DNA of 64,000 bases, from positions 1 through 64,000 of the forward strand of contig JALHMY010000001.1 of NCBI GenBank assembly GCA_022843805.1, read 5' to 3'. The DNA comes from Fuerstiella sp. (GTDB taxonomy: Bacteria > Planctomycetota > Planctomycetia > Planctomycetales > Planctomycetaceae). Both the position numbers and the translations under genes were made by a program. Shown piece by piece: positions 46,489-55,050 of this stretch; the stretch's first letter is position 1; every line of letters starts with the position of its first letter. The notes below the pieces were generated by a model. It was not told where the DNA came from, did not search any database, and was given only the letters and a program-made list of their open reading frames with translations.

Positions 46489-46672
46489 CCGATCGGACCT
46501 TTCATGCTGATCGCTCGCAACAACTGCTTCGGATCGCATTTCAGAAGACCTGTTCTGTTAAGACAATGATTCTGTTGAGACAATGACAACGGTAAGAGCT
46601 GGATACATGCGGAGAAGCCGATCCCGACGTGTATATGCTTTTAGCTCTGACGCTGCCTAAAACTGAGTCTAA

Positions 46673-47251
46673 TCACGGGGCAGCAACCGCTCTGGCGATT
46701 GACATGACCGCCGGAATTCGCTGGCCGTCAGCAGTTGCTGTCGCGGTCAGCTGAGTTTCATATTCACGATCGCCGGACCCCTGCAGCTGCACATGAACAC
46801 GGGCAACTCGACTGCGCCCCACGGGCAAATCATTCCCGGTATGAAAAGCGGCCAGTATCACTCGATTGTTTCGAATTGCCCTCGGATCGTAATACGGAGC
46901 ATTTCGAAACGCCGGGTGTTCACCACCTTCGATGCCCACGATTTCCATTCCTGGAGCCCGGCTGGCCAGTTCAACCTGATAGGCCGCCAGGGCCGTCTCG
47001 CCGCTGTCCACAAACACATCGATCGCCTCAAAGCGATCGTCATTCGCAGCCCCATCAGCGGGGCCTTTCACGATAGTCCGTTCGACTTTAACAACCTGTT
47101 CCGCGTTCTCACGCACTGCTTCCTGACTTTCCACTCGAGCCAGAGCAAACATCACGAGACAGACGTCGAGCAAAACAAGAAGTGCCCACGATCTGGGAAT
47201 TGACCAGCAGCGACAACCGGAATGTCGCGATTCCCTAAGGACCTGATTCAT
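46673..47251 (-). CDS. Exported cohesin-like protein
   Basis: 192 residues: an N-terminal membrane or signal segment (SWALLVLLDVCLVMFALA), then one domain with cohesin-type strand order (DVFVDSGETALAAYQVEL, HPAFRNAPYYDP, NNRVILAAFH, LPVGRSRVARVHVQL). The identification rests on pattern, not on a database search. Its ATG overlaps the stop of the dockerin gene by four bases (ATGA), a sign of coupled translation. A cohesin and a dockerin made from one transcript suggest they bind each other on the cell exterior. Confidence 0.6.
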   Translation of the reverse strand: MNQVLRESRHSGCRCWSIPRSWALLVLLDVCLVMFALARVESQEAVRENAEQVVKVERTIVKGPADGAANDDRFEAIDVFVDSGETALAAYQVELASRAPGMEIVGIEGGEHPAFRNAPYYDPRAIRNNRVILAAFHTGNDLPVGRSRVARVHVQLQGSGDREYETQLTATATADGQRIPAVMSIARAVAAP

Positions 47252-47823
47252 TGAAGCTGTCCTGAAAACGTGTCCTGAAGCATCACAACCTGTGTCGCGA
47301 TCAGCTTCACATCACTCTGAGTCAACCGACCATCCCGATCCATATCGCCTTCGTTTCCACCACTGCCCGACTCAACGGTCTTCGCCAGTGCAAACGCATC
47401 CAGAATATCGACCCTTCCATCATGGTTGATGTCCGACAGCGATGTGCTGTCATCCGCAAAACGATCCGGCCCGCGCTGCTCAACGGCAGGACTTGCGAGC
47501 CCAAATGCATAGGTATCGGCTGGCAACCCTTCAGGCTGCGGCCTGTCCGTCTTCATCACTGACACGGTCAGCAGCAGGGCCGCCGCTGCGCTGCCAGCCC
47601 AAAGCACAATCCTGCCGGCTCGACCCCGGCCCGTTTTTGAATCCCAGGCACCTGCTGTTTTTACAACTCGCGGTGCTGTCAGATGACGACGAGCATCAAC
47701 GAATATCGCGTCGTCCACCGACGATGGAACCGGCGGCACAGGGCCGTAGCGATGTTTCAGTTCCGCCATAACGTCTGGCGGTATCTGATCTTCCGGGAAA
47801 TTCTTATTCTGCAATTCTGTCAT
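47248..47823 (-). CDS. Membrane-anchored dockerin protein
   Basis: 191 residues from the ATG preceded by TGGAGG. A cytosolic N-terminal part (IPPDVMAELKHRYGPVPPVPSSVDDAIFVDARRHL), one membrane helix (IVLWAGSAAAALLLTVSVM) and an exterior C-terminus with two dockerin/EF-hand-like calcium loops: DINHDGRVDILDAFALA and DMDRDGRLTQSDVKLIA. The gene is divergent from an ECF sigma factor, the usual position for an anti-sigma partner, and has the right topology, but it lacks the zinc HxxxCxxC motif of classical anti-sigmas. It could sense exterior events through the dockerin and act on the sigma factor through its N-terminus. Confidence 0.75.
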   Translation of the reverse strand: MTELQNKNFPEDQIPPDVMAELKHRYGPVPPVPSSVDDAIFVDARRHLTAPRVVKTAGAWDSKTGRGRAGRIVLWAGSAAAALLLTVSVMKTDRPQPEGLPADTYAFGLASPAVEQRGPDRFADDSTSLSDINHDGRVDILDAFALAKTVESGSGGNEGDMDRDGRLTQSDVKLIATQVVMLQDTFSGQLQ

Positions 47824-47947
47824 GATTCTGGCCTCCAGGGTGTTGAGTTGATGCAATACGGAAATGGTTCAAGAAATTCGGAAACTTTTTCCAGCCGAAC
47901 ACCCTCAAAGGTCGTCTGCCTGAGAAAACACGTCGATGGGAGTTGTG
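47824..47947. promoter_or_regulatory. Divergent promoter region of the sigma factor and dockerin genes
   Basis: About 125 bases separate the two starts and must carry both promoters and, if the sigma factor is autoregulated, its own recognition site. No classical -35/-10 was identified. GGGAG precedes the sigma ATG and TGGAGG precedes the dockerin ATG. Confidence 0.5.
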
Positions 47948-48508
47948 ATGGACTCGGATGCGTCCGACAATCAGTCTGACCAGGATCTGGCAGAGGCGAT
48001 GAATCGTGGCGATGTGGAAGCCTTTAATCAGCTCTACCGCCGCTATCGCGACTGGGTAATGCGTCTGGCATTTCGATTCACGGGCAACCATGAAGATGCT
48101 CTGGATGTTGTTCAGGAGACCTTCGCGTATCTCGTTCGCAAGTGCCCTGGCTTCAAACTGACCGCCGCCATGACCACTTTTCTGTATCCGGCCGTGCGAA
48201 ATCTTTCGATCGCCGCCAACAGAAAACGCAATCGCTCGTCGGGCGGAGATGATCAGCTGCATTTGTTCGAATCGGTTGTTCAGCGCAGCCCGTCTTCGCA
48301 TGAACTGGATCCGCTGCTCAGTTCACTCTCGTCTGCTCATCGCGAAATCCTGCTGATGCGATTTGTGGATGATATGACTCAGCCGGAAATCGCCGCTGCT
48401 CTCAACCTTCCCCTGGGAACAGTCAAGTCCCGCCTTCATCATGCCGTTCAGGCCGTAAAGGTCCTGCCCGGCCTGAAAGGCATTTCCTCCGGCAGCGAGG
48501 ACGATTAA
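47948..48508 (+). CDS. ECF-type RNA polymerase sigma factor
   Basis: 186 residues. Region 2 is GDVEAFNQLYRRYRDWVMRLAFRFTGNHEDALDVVQETFAYLVRK with the DVVQETF polymerase-binding motif. Region 4 is LSSAHREILLMRFVDDMTQPEIAAALNLPLGTVKSRLHHAVQAVK. There is no extra sensory domain. The ATG at 47948 was preferred to 47936 because GGGAG lies five bases before it. Its target genes probably include the divergent dockerin-cohesin operon and perhaps the downstream VIT-vWA gene. Confidence 0.9.
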   Translation: MDSDASDNQSDQDLAEAMNRGDVEAFNQLYRRYRDWVMRLAFRFTGNHEDALDVVQETFAYLVRKCPGFKLTAAMTTFLYPAVRNLSIAANRKRNRSSGGDDQLHLFESVVQRSPSSHELDPLLSSLSSAHREILLMRFVDDMTQPEIAAALNLPLGTVKSRLHHAVQAVKVLPGLKGISSGSEDD

Positions 48509-48594
48509 GAGATGCCTGGTTCACTCCCGGCTTCGGAGGAAGTGTTTGGGGCAGAAATCAGGCAGATCTGACAGATGAATCGCTCAGGAACTTT

Positions 48595-49188
48595 TCAGGA
48601 TGTTCTGGCTTTCTCCAGCGCCAAAAGCTGCTTCTGCAATTCCGAGTCTGACGCTATCTCACCGGACTGCTGACGCTGGCGAAATTCACGCTCCAGCTGG
48701 TCAATCATCGGCTGAAGCTGTTGCTGCACGGCCGCTGACACTCGATCCGGAAACAACACTCCCTCCAGATGATCGTACTCGTGCTGCACCACTCGAGCAT
48801 CCAGGCCCGTCAGATCCATCTCAAACTGCTCACCCGCCAGATTGAAGGCATCGACCACAATTCGAGTCGCCCGGGGAACCGGACCATAAATCTCCGGCAG
48901 GCTCAGGCAGCCCTCTTCTGATTCTTCACTCCCGTTGCGTCGGACAATCTCCGGATTGATAAAGACAAATTCTTCGTCTTTCAGGTCCGGATCTCCCGAC
49001 GGATTGATCACAAATAATCGGTATGGCAATGCCACCTGGTTTGCCGCCAGCCCGATTCCCCGATGTTCGTACATCAGTTCAAACATACGGGCAATCATGC
49101 TTTTCAGCTCAGCATCGATCTGCGTAACCTCTTTGGACTTCCACCGCAGTGCAGGATGGGGATGGTAGACAATTTTCAGGGCAGACAT
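48595..49188 (-). CDS. def: Peptide deformylase
   Basis: It removes the N-formyl group from new proteins. The three motifs are intact: GIGLAANQ (44-51), EGCLSLP (92-98, metal ligand Cys94) and HEYDH (136-140, ligands His136 and His140, catalytic Glu137). The C-terminal tail is helical and Gln/Glu-rich. Its start lies inside the 3' end of the small lipoprotein frame. Confidence 0.96.
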   Translation of the reverse strand: MSALKIVYHPHPALRWKSKEVTQIDAELKSMIARMFELMYEHRGIGLAANQVALPYRLFVINPSGDPDLKDEEFVFINPEIVRRNGSEESEEGCLSLPEIYGPVPRATRIVVDAFNLAGEQFEMDLTGLDARVVQHEYDHLEGVLFPDRVSAAVQQQLQPMIDQLEREFRQRQQSGEIASDSELQKQLLALEKARTS

Positions 49189-49429
49189 GCGACGAAATTT
49201 TCAAAAGGGAGGCGATCGAAACCACTGGAACAGGCACTGGAGGAAGTATGTCAGCCTGTTCCGCCATAACAACTGCCGCAACACGATTTTCCTGCGTCAG
49301 GGACGGTTTTTCAATCTGTAACAGTGACCCGTCGACCTGACCGACGATTGACCCCAGCCGACGATTTCCGCTGTTGACACAGCCTGTCAGTGTGCAGCCC
49401 AGCAGTAAGATAAAAAGAAGTCTGTACAT
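49109..49429 (-). CDS. Possible small lipoprotein overlapping the start of def
   Basis: The first roughly 70 residues look real: a signal peptide with a lipobox (MYRLLFILLLGCTLTGC) and a mature part SGNRRLGSIVGQVDGSLLQI. The last part, which overlaps def by 80 bases, is Cys/Pro-rich and looks like an out-of-frame read of the def start. A frameshift or a true stop lost near 49200 may have joined them; alternatively the overlap is genuine. Confidence 0.4.
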   Translation of the reverse strand: MYRLLFILLLGCTLTGCVNSGNRRLGSIVGQVDGSLLQIEKPSLTQENRVAAVVMAEQADILPPVPVPVVSIASLLKISSHVCPENCLPSPSCTAVEVQRGYADRC

Positions 49430-49915
49430 GTGCTTTCCTGATCCGACGATTTGCCGTTTTTGAACTCCATCCTGTTCTCCGCTCGTTTATCAGTCCCGTC
49501 CCCGGCAAACAAGATGACTTTGGCCCGTTCATCTCACGACCTGCCGGTTCCACAGCACGAATCCGCAGGAGGCTGTTGGCTATGAACTCAATCGGCAGCG
49601 TTTGCCTGTTTTTCTCCGCAAACAGACAACACTCTTCCGCAGTGAAGTGTGCACTCCCAGGTCACTATGACAGGAAAGCGGGCCGGTAATAAGGCGAGCA
49701 GCAAAATCGTTTTTACCGGGAGGGCGAGGCTCCTGCCGAGCCGGTGAAGACCCGGGAGGGCGAGGCTCCTGCCGAGCCATGGGCGCATGTCACCATCGAA
49801 CGCCCCTTCGTTTTGCGGGAAAGCCGATTTTTTCCCAGGAGCAAAAGGATTGCGAGTGATCGGCTCGGCAGGAGCCTCGCCCTCCCAACGGCCGGTCGCC
49901 TAAAGACCGAGACGG
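49430..49915. other. Intergenic region with the 49.7 kb repeat element
   Basis: About 490 bases. The first 250 have no recognisable content and the rest is the repeat element, ending 12 bases from the stop of the EamA gene. Confidence 0.5.
49690..49903. mobile_element. GGCGAGCGGCA-ended palindromic repeat element, copy at 49.7 kb
   Basis: In the opposite orientation to the 18.7 kb copy. It starts TAAGGCGAGCAGCAAAATCG, has two GGGAGGGCGAGGCTCC units with the same GGTGAAGAC linker as the partial copy at 0.1 kb, then the roughly 100-base segment shared (inverted) with the 34.7 kb copy. It ends with one inverted unit and GCCGGTCGCCTAA. The ACATACCAG inner segment is missing. Confidence 0.75.
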
Positions 49916-50818
49916 TTACAGCAGACGAGACAGGGCAATGATCACTGCGGCGGTCAGCAGTACTGCTCCCAGCAGTCGCAGCAGCATGATCTTCGGAGGC
50001 AGAAATGCCTCACTGGAGTTGAACCATCGGGAAAGAATCCAGGCGAGCCCCACGCCCCACAGTCCTCTCAGAGCATACACAATGTTGACTCGTGCTGCGT
50101 CTCCATAAGTCGCCAGAGCCCACGACATACTGACGGCCTGGAGTGCCATCAGAAATGTTCCCGCCAGCATCCAGGGCAATGCGTGAATCTGAATCAGTTT
50201 TTGTGGTCGATCAACCCATGGCAGAAACAGACAGGACAACCCTGCCGTGGCAGCAAAGGCCACCGGCAGAAACTCGCGGCTGTTCCAGCGAGGTCCCCAC
50301 TTCTGCAGTAATACATCGAACAGCGACAGAGCCAGCGCGGCTACCATCGCCATCACCACTGTAAGCCGCCGGCGATCGGTCTGCCCGCTTGCGATGACTG
50401 CGGCCCGGGCGGTCGACTGCACCAGTACAACTCCTGCCGTGGCCAGTACCGCCGCAATCCACATGCGGACCGGTACATGATCACCGGCGAGCACCGCGCC
50501 CAGTGCAGCCACCATCAGTACCTTGACTCCAAAAATCGGCGTGGCCACTGAAACATCGCCATACTGAAAGGCGAGATACGTAAACAGCTGCCCGAGTACA
50601 AAAAGTCCGCCAATAATCGCAGCCTGTAACCATGCATCTGACGGCACAACGCGGCCGCTGATCAGCGCAGGAATGCTCCACATCAGCCCAAGCCATAGAT
50701 TGGCCAGAAACGTGCCGGTCCATGGACTGGCACCACGGGCCGTCGCGCGTTTTACCAGCATCATGCCAAAGACAAAGATGAAACTGGAGAACAACGGAAA
50801 TAGCAGGTGAGAAGGCAA
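49916..50818 (-). CDS. EamA/DMT-family membrane transporter
   Basis: 300 residues with ten predicted membrane helices in two five-helix EamA repeats, beginning HLLFPLFSSFIFVFGMMLVKRAT and ending RLLGAVLLTAAVIIALSRLL. The ends of repeat one (TPIFGVKVLMVAALGAVLAGDHV) and repeat two (NIVYALRGLWGVGLAWIL) carry the usual Pro/Gly pattern. The family exports amino acids, nucleotide sugars or other metabolites; the substrate is not visible. It is flanked by repeat elements on both sides. Confidence 0.85.
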   Translation of the reverse strand: MPSHLLFPLFSSFIFVFGMMLVKRATARGASPWTGTFLANLWLGLMWSIPALISGRVVPSDAWLQAAIIGGLFVLGQLFTYLAFQYGDVSVATPIFGVKVLMVAALGAVLAGDHVPVRMWIAAVLATAGVVLVQSTARAAVIASGQTDRRRLTVVMAMVAALALSLFDVLLQKWGPRWNSREFLPVAFAATAGLSCLFLPWVDRPQKLIQIHALPWMLAGTFLMALQAVSMSWALATYGDAARVNIVYALRGLWGVGLAWILSRWFNSSEAFLPPKIMLLRLLGAVLLTAAVIIALSRLL

Positions 50819-51261
50819 TGCCAGTGATCCGGGAAGAACCGTTCGATTCTAAAAACAGCCGTACAGAAACAATGAGCCTTTTCGCGGTCAGGCGGTCCCC
50901 GCAGTCCGACAGTGCGCAAACACCGCCTCTAAGACGAGCGGGACAATCGTTTTTACCAGTTGGGCGAGGGTCCTGCCGAGCCGAGCTTTTCTCGGCTCGG
51001 CAGGAGCTTCGCCCTCCCATCTGCTTTTCTCGGCTCAGCAGGAGCTTCGCCCTCCCATATGCTTCTCGGCTCAGCAGGAGCTTTGCCCTCCCATCTGCTT
51101 TCTCGGCTCAGCAGGAGCTTCGCCCTCCCAGGTGCTTTCTCGGCTCAGCAGGAGCTTCGCCCTCCCAGGTGCCGCGGTCACTGGTATGTTTTCAACTGCC
51201 GCTCGCCGAAAGTCTGCAATGCCAGCGATGCAGCATTGCAGACTTCAGACCACTGTCCGCT
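50819..51261. other. Intergenic region filled by the 50.9 kb repeat element
   Basis: About 440 bases between the EamA gene start and the SNF2 gene stop. Apart from the element, the sequence shows nothing recognisable. Confidence 0.5.
50930..51210. mobile_element. GGCGAGCGGCA-ended palindromic repeat element, copy at 50.9 kb
   Basis: The left end TAAGACGAGCGGGACAATCG and the right end CAACTGCCGCTCGCCGAA are inverted repeats of each other. Inside are one unit of one orientation and five of the other (CTCAGCAGGAGCTTCGCCC type), then TGCCGCGGTCACTGGTATGT, the reverse of the left inner segment of the 18.7 kb copy. It is the copy with the most units. Confidence 0.8.
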
Positions 51262-54200
51262 TTATGACAACAGCATTTCAAGATCCTCGGCAGAGAGATC
51301 TTTAAGCACGCTGCTGGCATCATCACCTTCAAGAATCGCGTCGGCCAGTTCCCGCTTCTTCTTCTGAAGTTCCGCAATCTTTTCTTCAACCGTATCGCGG
51401 CAAATCAATCGATATGCAAACACCGTTCGATTCTGTCCCACTCGGTGTGCCCGGTCGATCGCCTGTGCCTCAACAGCCGGATTCCACCACGGGTCCAGAA
51501 GGAAGACATAGTCGGCGGCTGTCAGGTTCAAACCCAAACCCCCGGCCTTCAAACTGATCAGGAACACTCGACATGCATCGTCGTCCTGGAAGCGATTCAC
51601 GCGAGCCTTTCGATCACGCGTCTTGCCGTCCAGATACTCATATACGATACCCGTCTTGTCCAGGTGATCGCGAACAATACTCAGCATGCTGGTAAACTGT
51701 GAGAACACCAGCGCTTTGTGTCCTTCCGCGACCAGTTCCTGCAGATGTGGAATCAGGAAGTCCAGCTTGGCATAGGCTTCCTGTTCATCGCCACGATTCA
51801 GCAAAGAAGGATGACAGGCGGCCTGTCGCAGCCGTAACAGAGCTTCGAGCACATGCATCTTGCTTCGAGCAATTCCCTGCTGCTGAACAAGTCCCAGCAG
51901 TGAGTCCCGATAGTGCAGACGCAGCTCGTCGTAAAGACGACGCTGATCATCTTCCATATCACAGTAAATGGTTTCTTCCAGACGATCGGGAAGTTCGGCA
52001 GCCACCTGTTTCTTGGTACGTCGCAGAATAAACGGCCGAAGACCTTTGGAAACCAGATGCCGGGCTTCTCTGCTTTCCGGATCCGCAATATGCGTGCGGA
52101 ACGCAGAACTGCGACCCAGCATGCCCGGATTCAGAAACTCAAAGATAGACCACAGGTCGCCCGCGTTATTCTCAATCGGAGTACCACTGAGCGCCAGACG
52201 GTAGTTTGATCGCAGCAGTCGCGATGCGCGAGCAATCTGCGATGAGGGATTCTTGATCGTCTGAGCTTCGTCCAGAACGACATAGTCAAACTGAACATCC
52301 TTCAGCACGGCAATGTCACGGCGGACCGTTCCATATGTCGTCAGAATGAGATTAAAGCTGGTGAACTCCGTTCGCTGATTGGCTCGCTCCAGCCCGGTAT
52401 ACTCCAGCACCTTCAGAATCGGAGCAAATCGGGTACATTCGCTGACCCAGTTAAACATCAGCGACCGTGGAACAACGACAAGTGAAGGCGGAGCCGTCCC
52501 GCAGTCTTCCAGTCGCCGCAGCAGCATCGCCAGAAACTGAACGGTCTTTCCGAGACCCATGTCGTCCGCAAGACAGCCGCCGAAGTTGAAGTCGTTCAGA
52601 AACTTCATCCACGACAGACCCTCATGCTGGTATCCGCGCAGTTCGCCCTTGAATTCCTTCGGTATGGCGACCGGTTCGACGCCCGAAAAGTTACGAAAAC
52701 GTTCTCGCATCGCTGCAAAGTTTTCGTCGGTCTCCACATTCTCCTGAGATGCCAGCAGAGCATCCAGCAGGGCTGCCTGTGAATTGGAAAAACGCAGTCC
52801 GTTCTCATCCACTGTGCCCAGACCGGAAATCATTCCAATCTGCTCCAGCCACTCCTCAGGAAGAATTCCCAGCGATCCGTCGTCCAGCCGAACGGTGGAA
52901 TCGCCTCGTTCCAGTGCTCGCAGAAGCTCCGGAAACGAAACTGAACGACCTTCGAAGTCGATGTCCGTTTGTACTTCAAACCAGTCGATGTCCGAGTGCA
53001 CGCGGAAACGCATGCCGCCGGCCTGACGAACCTGGCTGCCATCAGCAAAGACTGACCATTTCGCGTCCACCAGCTCTCGTACCGCTCGACCCAGATCGCG
53101 CCGCGCTATCTCCACATTCACCTGATGCCGCGCATCACCCAGTCGTCGTCGAAACCCGGCCTGCCGGAGCTTTTCCCAGCAGACGTTCTCAAACTGGCGA
53201 TCCCGAATAATACATCGATTGCTTTCACGCTGGACAACAGCCCAGCGTGCACTGCTGCCGGAAACCGGAGTTCCCAGGTAGTCGAAAACAACTTCGGCGT
53301 TCAGAGAATCGTTCCGCCATCGAAGCGTCGGAGGTGACGAAATTCGCAGGACCGGCGACGGAGTGACCCGGATTTCCTCAAGCTGCAGCTCTTTCGGAAG
53401 CTCCAGCCGGGGAAGTGAAGGAATATCCAGCAGCCGATCCACAAAGTCATGCTGATCGGCTGCAGGAATATGCAGAGCTCCGCCATTCAGCATCTTCATC
53501 CATTCCGGCGCGCCGAAATCTCGCAGCAGGCCAATAGAATCGGCAGTGACGACGAAACCTCCGGGAACCACCAGCGGGATGTCCGACAGCTCCACCGATT
53601 CATCGTTACGAACCAGCAGACCCACGACCTTCCATCCATCACTTTCCGTATCCCGGCGCACCCGGATCGTCAGCTCCCACGGATCAGACTCTTCCCAGTC
53701 CAGCAACTGCTCGCCCGCTTCATCACTGCCCAGAATCCGCAGTCGCCGACTTCGACACATATCCGGCAGGATCAGCTGACCCAGCTCAAATGGCACGTGG
53801 AAACGATGGGCTGACGTTCGCAGTTCGGTCTGCTGATTGGACCAGTTGTTTCTCTCCGGAACTGCACCGGCCAGGTACGAAAGAAATGTCCGGTCATCCT
53901 CGTGTTCAATATGGTCGAGCTCGCCGGGGCGAACCTTCAGAGGTTTGATTTTACCCCATTGTCCGCCCGCACGTCGCTGCCGCTGTGATGCCTGTATCAC
54001 CAGCTTGCCTGCCTCACGACTGGCCTCAATATCAACTTCGTAAAAGATCTGGCGTTCCTGTGGGTCTGACTTTGTCTGCCCATCAGACGTGCCCGTCATG
54101 TCATCGCTGAGCTCGTGCAGACGGGCTTCCCATGGTCGCAATGGCACCTGAATCTGACGAGCGCCCGGTCGACGCTTGCCCTTTGGCAATGAAACATCGC

Positions 54201-54570
54201 CGTCAGGATCCGGACCTTCGGACAGGTCATCGACGGCGATCGGCTGATACGCGGCCGCCGCGACGAAGGGCAAAATTCGCCCTGGTCGGATCGTCGGATT
54301 GGCGTAACCCTGCTGATCCGTGGCCAGCACCGTCGCCCACAAATGTTTACATGTCTTGGACCGTGCGAATTGCTCGCACGTGCAAAACATGGAGATATCG
54401 TCCGGCTGATATCGAAGTTGAGTTTGATATTCAGCCCCATCCTGAACAACAGCAAATACGTTATCCGGCGTCACTCGCACCAGGGAAATGCGTTCGGCTT
54501 CAATGTACGCAGCTCCACGATGTCTCAGGTCAGCCCGAAATCGGTTTTGCAACAGCTCCGCGAGAGTCAT
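51262..54570 (-). CDS. SWIM zinc-finger SNF2-family ATPase
   Basis: 1102 residues. An N-terminal SWIM zinc finger (Cys63, Cys65, Cys74, His76 in CTCEQFARSKTCKHLW) is followed by about 550 residues of beta-rich SNF2-associated sequence. Then comes a complete Swi2/Snf2 motor: Walker A DDMGLGKTV, DEAQ box (VVLDEAQTIKNPSSQ), LSGTPIENN, and the C-terminal helicase lobe with FSQFTSM, ISLKAGGLGLNLTAADYVFLLDPWWNPAVE and DRAHRVGQNRTV. Such bacterial motors translocate on double-stranded DNA and may remodel RNA polymerase or nucleoid proteins. No restriction or defence partner is adjacent, so a housekeeping role is more likely. Confidence 0.92.
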   Translation of the reverse strand: MTLAELLQNRFRADLRHRGAAYIEAERISLVRVTPDNVFAVVQDGAEYQTQLRYQPDDISMFCTCEQFARSKTCKHLWATVLATDQQGYANPTIRPGRILPFVAAAAYQPIAVDDLSEGPDPDGDVSLPKGKRRPGARQIQVPLRPWEARLHELSDDMTGTSDGQTKSDPQERQIFYEVDIEASREAGKLVIQASQRQRRAGGQWGKIKPLKVRPGELDHIEHEDDRTFLSYLAGAVPERNNWSNQQTELRTSAHRFHVPFELGQLILPDMCRSRRLRILGSDEAGEQLLDWEESDPWELTIRVRRDTESDGWKVVGLLVRNDESVELSDIPLVVPGGFVVTADSIGLLRDFGAPEWMKMLNGGALHIPAADQHDFVDRLLDIPSLPRLELPKELQLEEIRVTPSPVLRISSPPTLRWRNDSLNAEVVFDYLGTPVSGSSARWAVVQRESNRCIIRDRQFENVCWEKLRQAGFRRRLGDARHQVNVEIARRDLGRAVRELVDAKWSVFADGSQVRQAGGMRFRVHSDIDWFEVQTDIDFEGRSVSFPELLRALERGDSTVRLDDGSLGILPEEWLEQIGMISGLGTVDENGLRFSNSQAALLDALLASQENVETDENFAAMRERFRNFSGVEPVAIPKEFKGELRGYQHEGLSWMKFLNDFNFGGCLADDMGLGKTVQFLAMLLRRLEDCGTAPPSLVVVPRSLMFNWVSECTRFAPILKVLEYTGLERANQRTEFTSFNLILTTYGTVRRDIAVLKDVQFDYVVLDEAQTIKNPSSQIARASRLLRSNYRLALSGTPIENNAGDLWSIFEFLNPGMLGRSSAFRTHIADPESREARHLVSKGLRPFILRRTKKQVAAELPDRLEETIYCDMEDDQRRLYDELRLHYRDSLLGLVQQQGIARSKMHVLEALLRLRQAACHPSLLNRGDEQEAYAKLDFLIPHLQELVAEGHKALVFSQFTSMLSIVRDHLDKTGIVYEYLDGKTRDRKARVNRFQDDDACRVFLISLKAGGLGLNLTAADYVFLLDPWWNPAVEAQAIDRAHRVGQNRTVFAYRLICRDTVEEKIAELQKKKRELADAILEGDDASSVLKDLSAEDLEMLLS

Positions 54571-55050
54571 AATTTCTTACGTCGAATCGATCGTGAATTG
54601 AGGAAGGCCCCCGGCCTTCGGTCCTTGTATTTTGCTGAACGCCGCGTCCCAGCGGACTTCGATGTCACAGTGCTGCCCGCGCAGCGGATCGGGAAGGGTA
54701 ACCGAAACAGGGCCACCTTGACCAGAACAGCCTGGTGAATTCACAAAGACTGCGTCAAATTGGGGATTTTTCCTGCCTGTGGTGTGACATTTTGAGCGTC
54801 AGAAATCCCGTTTTGCATCTCCCTGGCTTCACTGGTCCCCCCAAATTCCGGAATTGTGGTGTCGCAATGTGTCTTCGCTTCGGCTTTCGAGTTGCACAAT
54901 CTTTCCCTGGACTGCGGCAGCCTGCTGCCGCTTTGTTGTCCACAGCCTGCTGTGGACAACCACATGCACCTTGAACATCACTAACACAGGGCCAGCAGGG
55001 ATCTCCAGCCCTGGACGACCCTGCGCCCAATGGCGCTTTCATGTGAATCG
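54571..55050. other. Intergenic region with twin hairpins
   Basis: About 480 bases. It contains a short AAGGCC/GGCCTT hairpin near 54603-54617 and the twin hairpins listed separately. No gene is supported. Confidence 0.5.
54914..54960. repeat. Twin hairpins with identical CAG-CCTG-CTG heads
   Basis: GCGGCAG-CCTG-CTGCCGC and, three bases later, GTTGTCCACAG-CCTG-CTGTGGACAAC. Both have perfect stems (7 and 11 bp) and the same CCTG tetraloop closed by CAG/CTG, although the lower stems are unrelated. They lie downstream of the 55.05 kb membrane-protein gene (read on the minus strand). Confidence 0.8.

Noticed and set aside
50950-51180. CRISPR-like array of regularly repeated GC-rich units
   Set aside because: The units are themselves palindromic, occur in both orientations, have spacers of only a few variable bases and no cas genes are nearby.
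51262-54570. SNF2 ATPase as part of a DISARM-like or other defence system
   Set aside because: No methyltransferase, nuclease or phospholipase-D gene is adjacent, and the SWIM-SNF2 layout is common outside defence loci.
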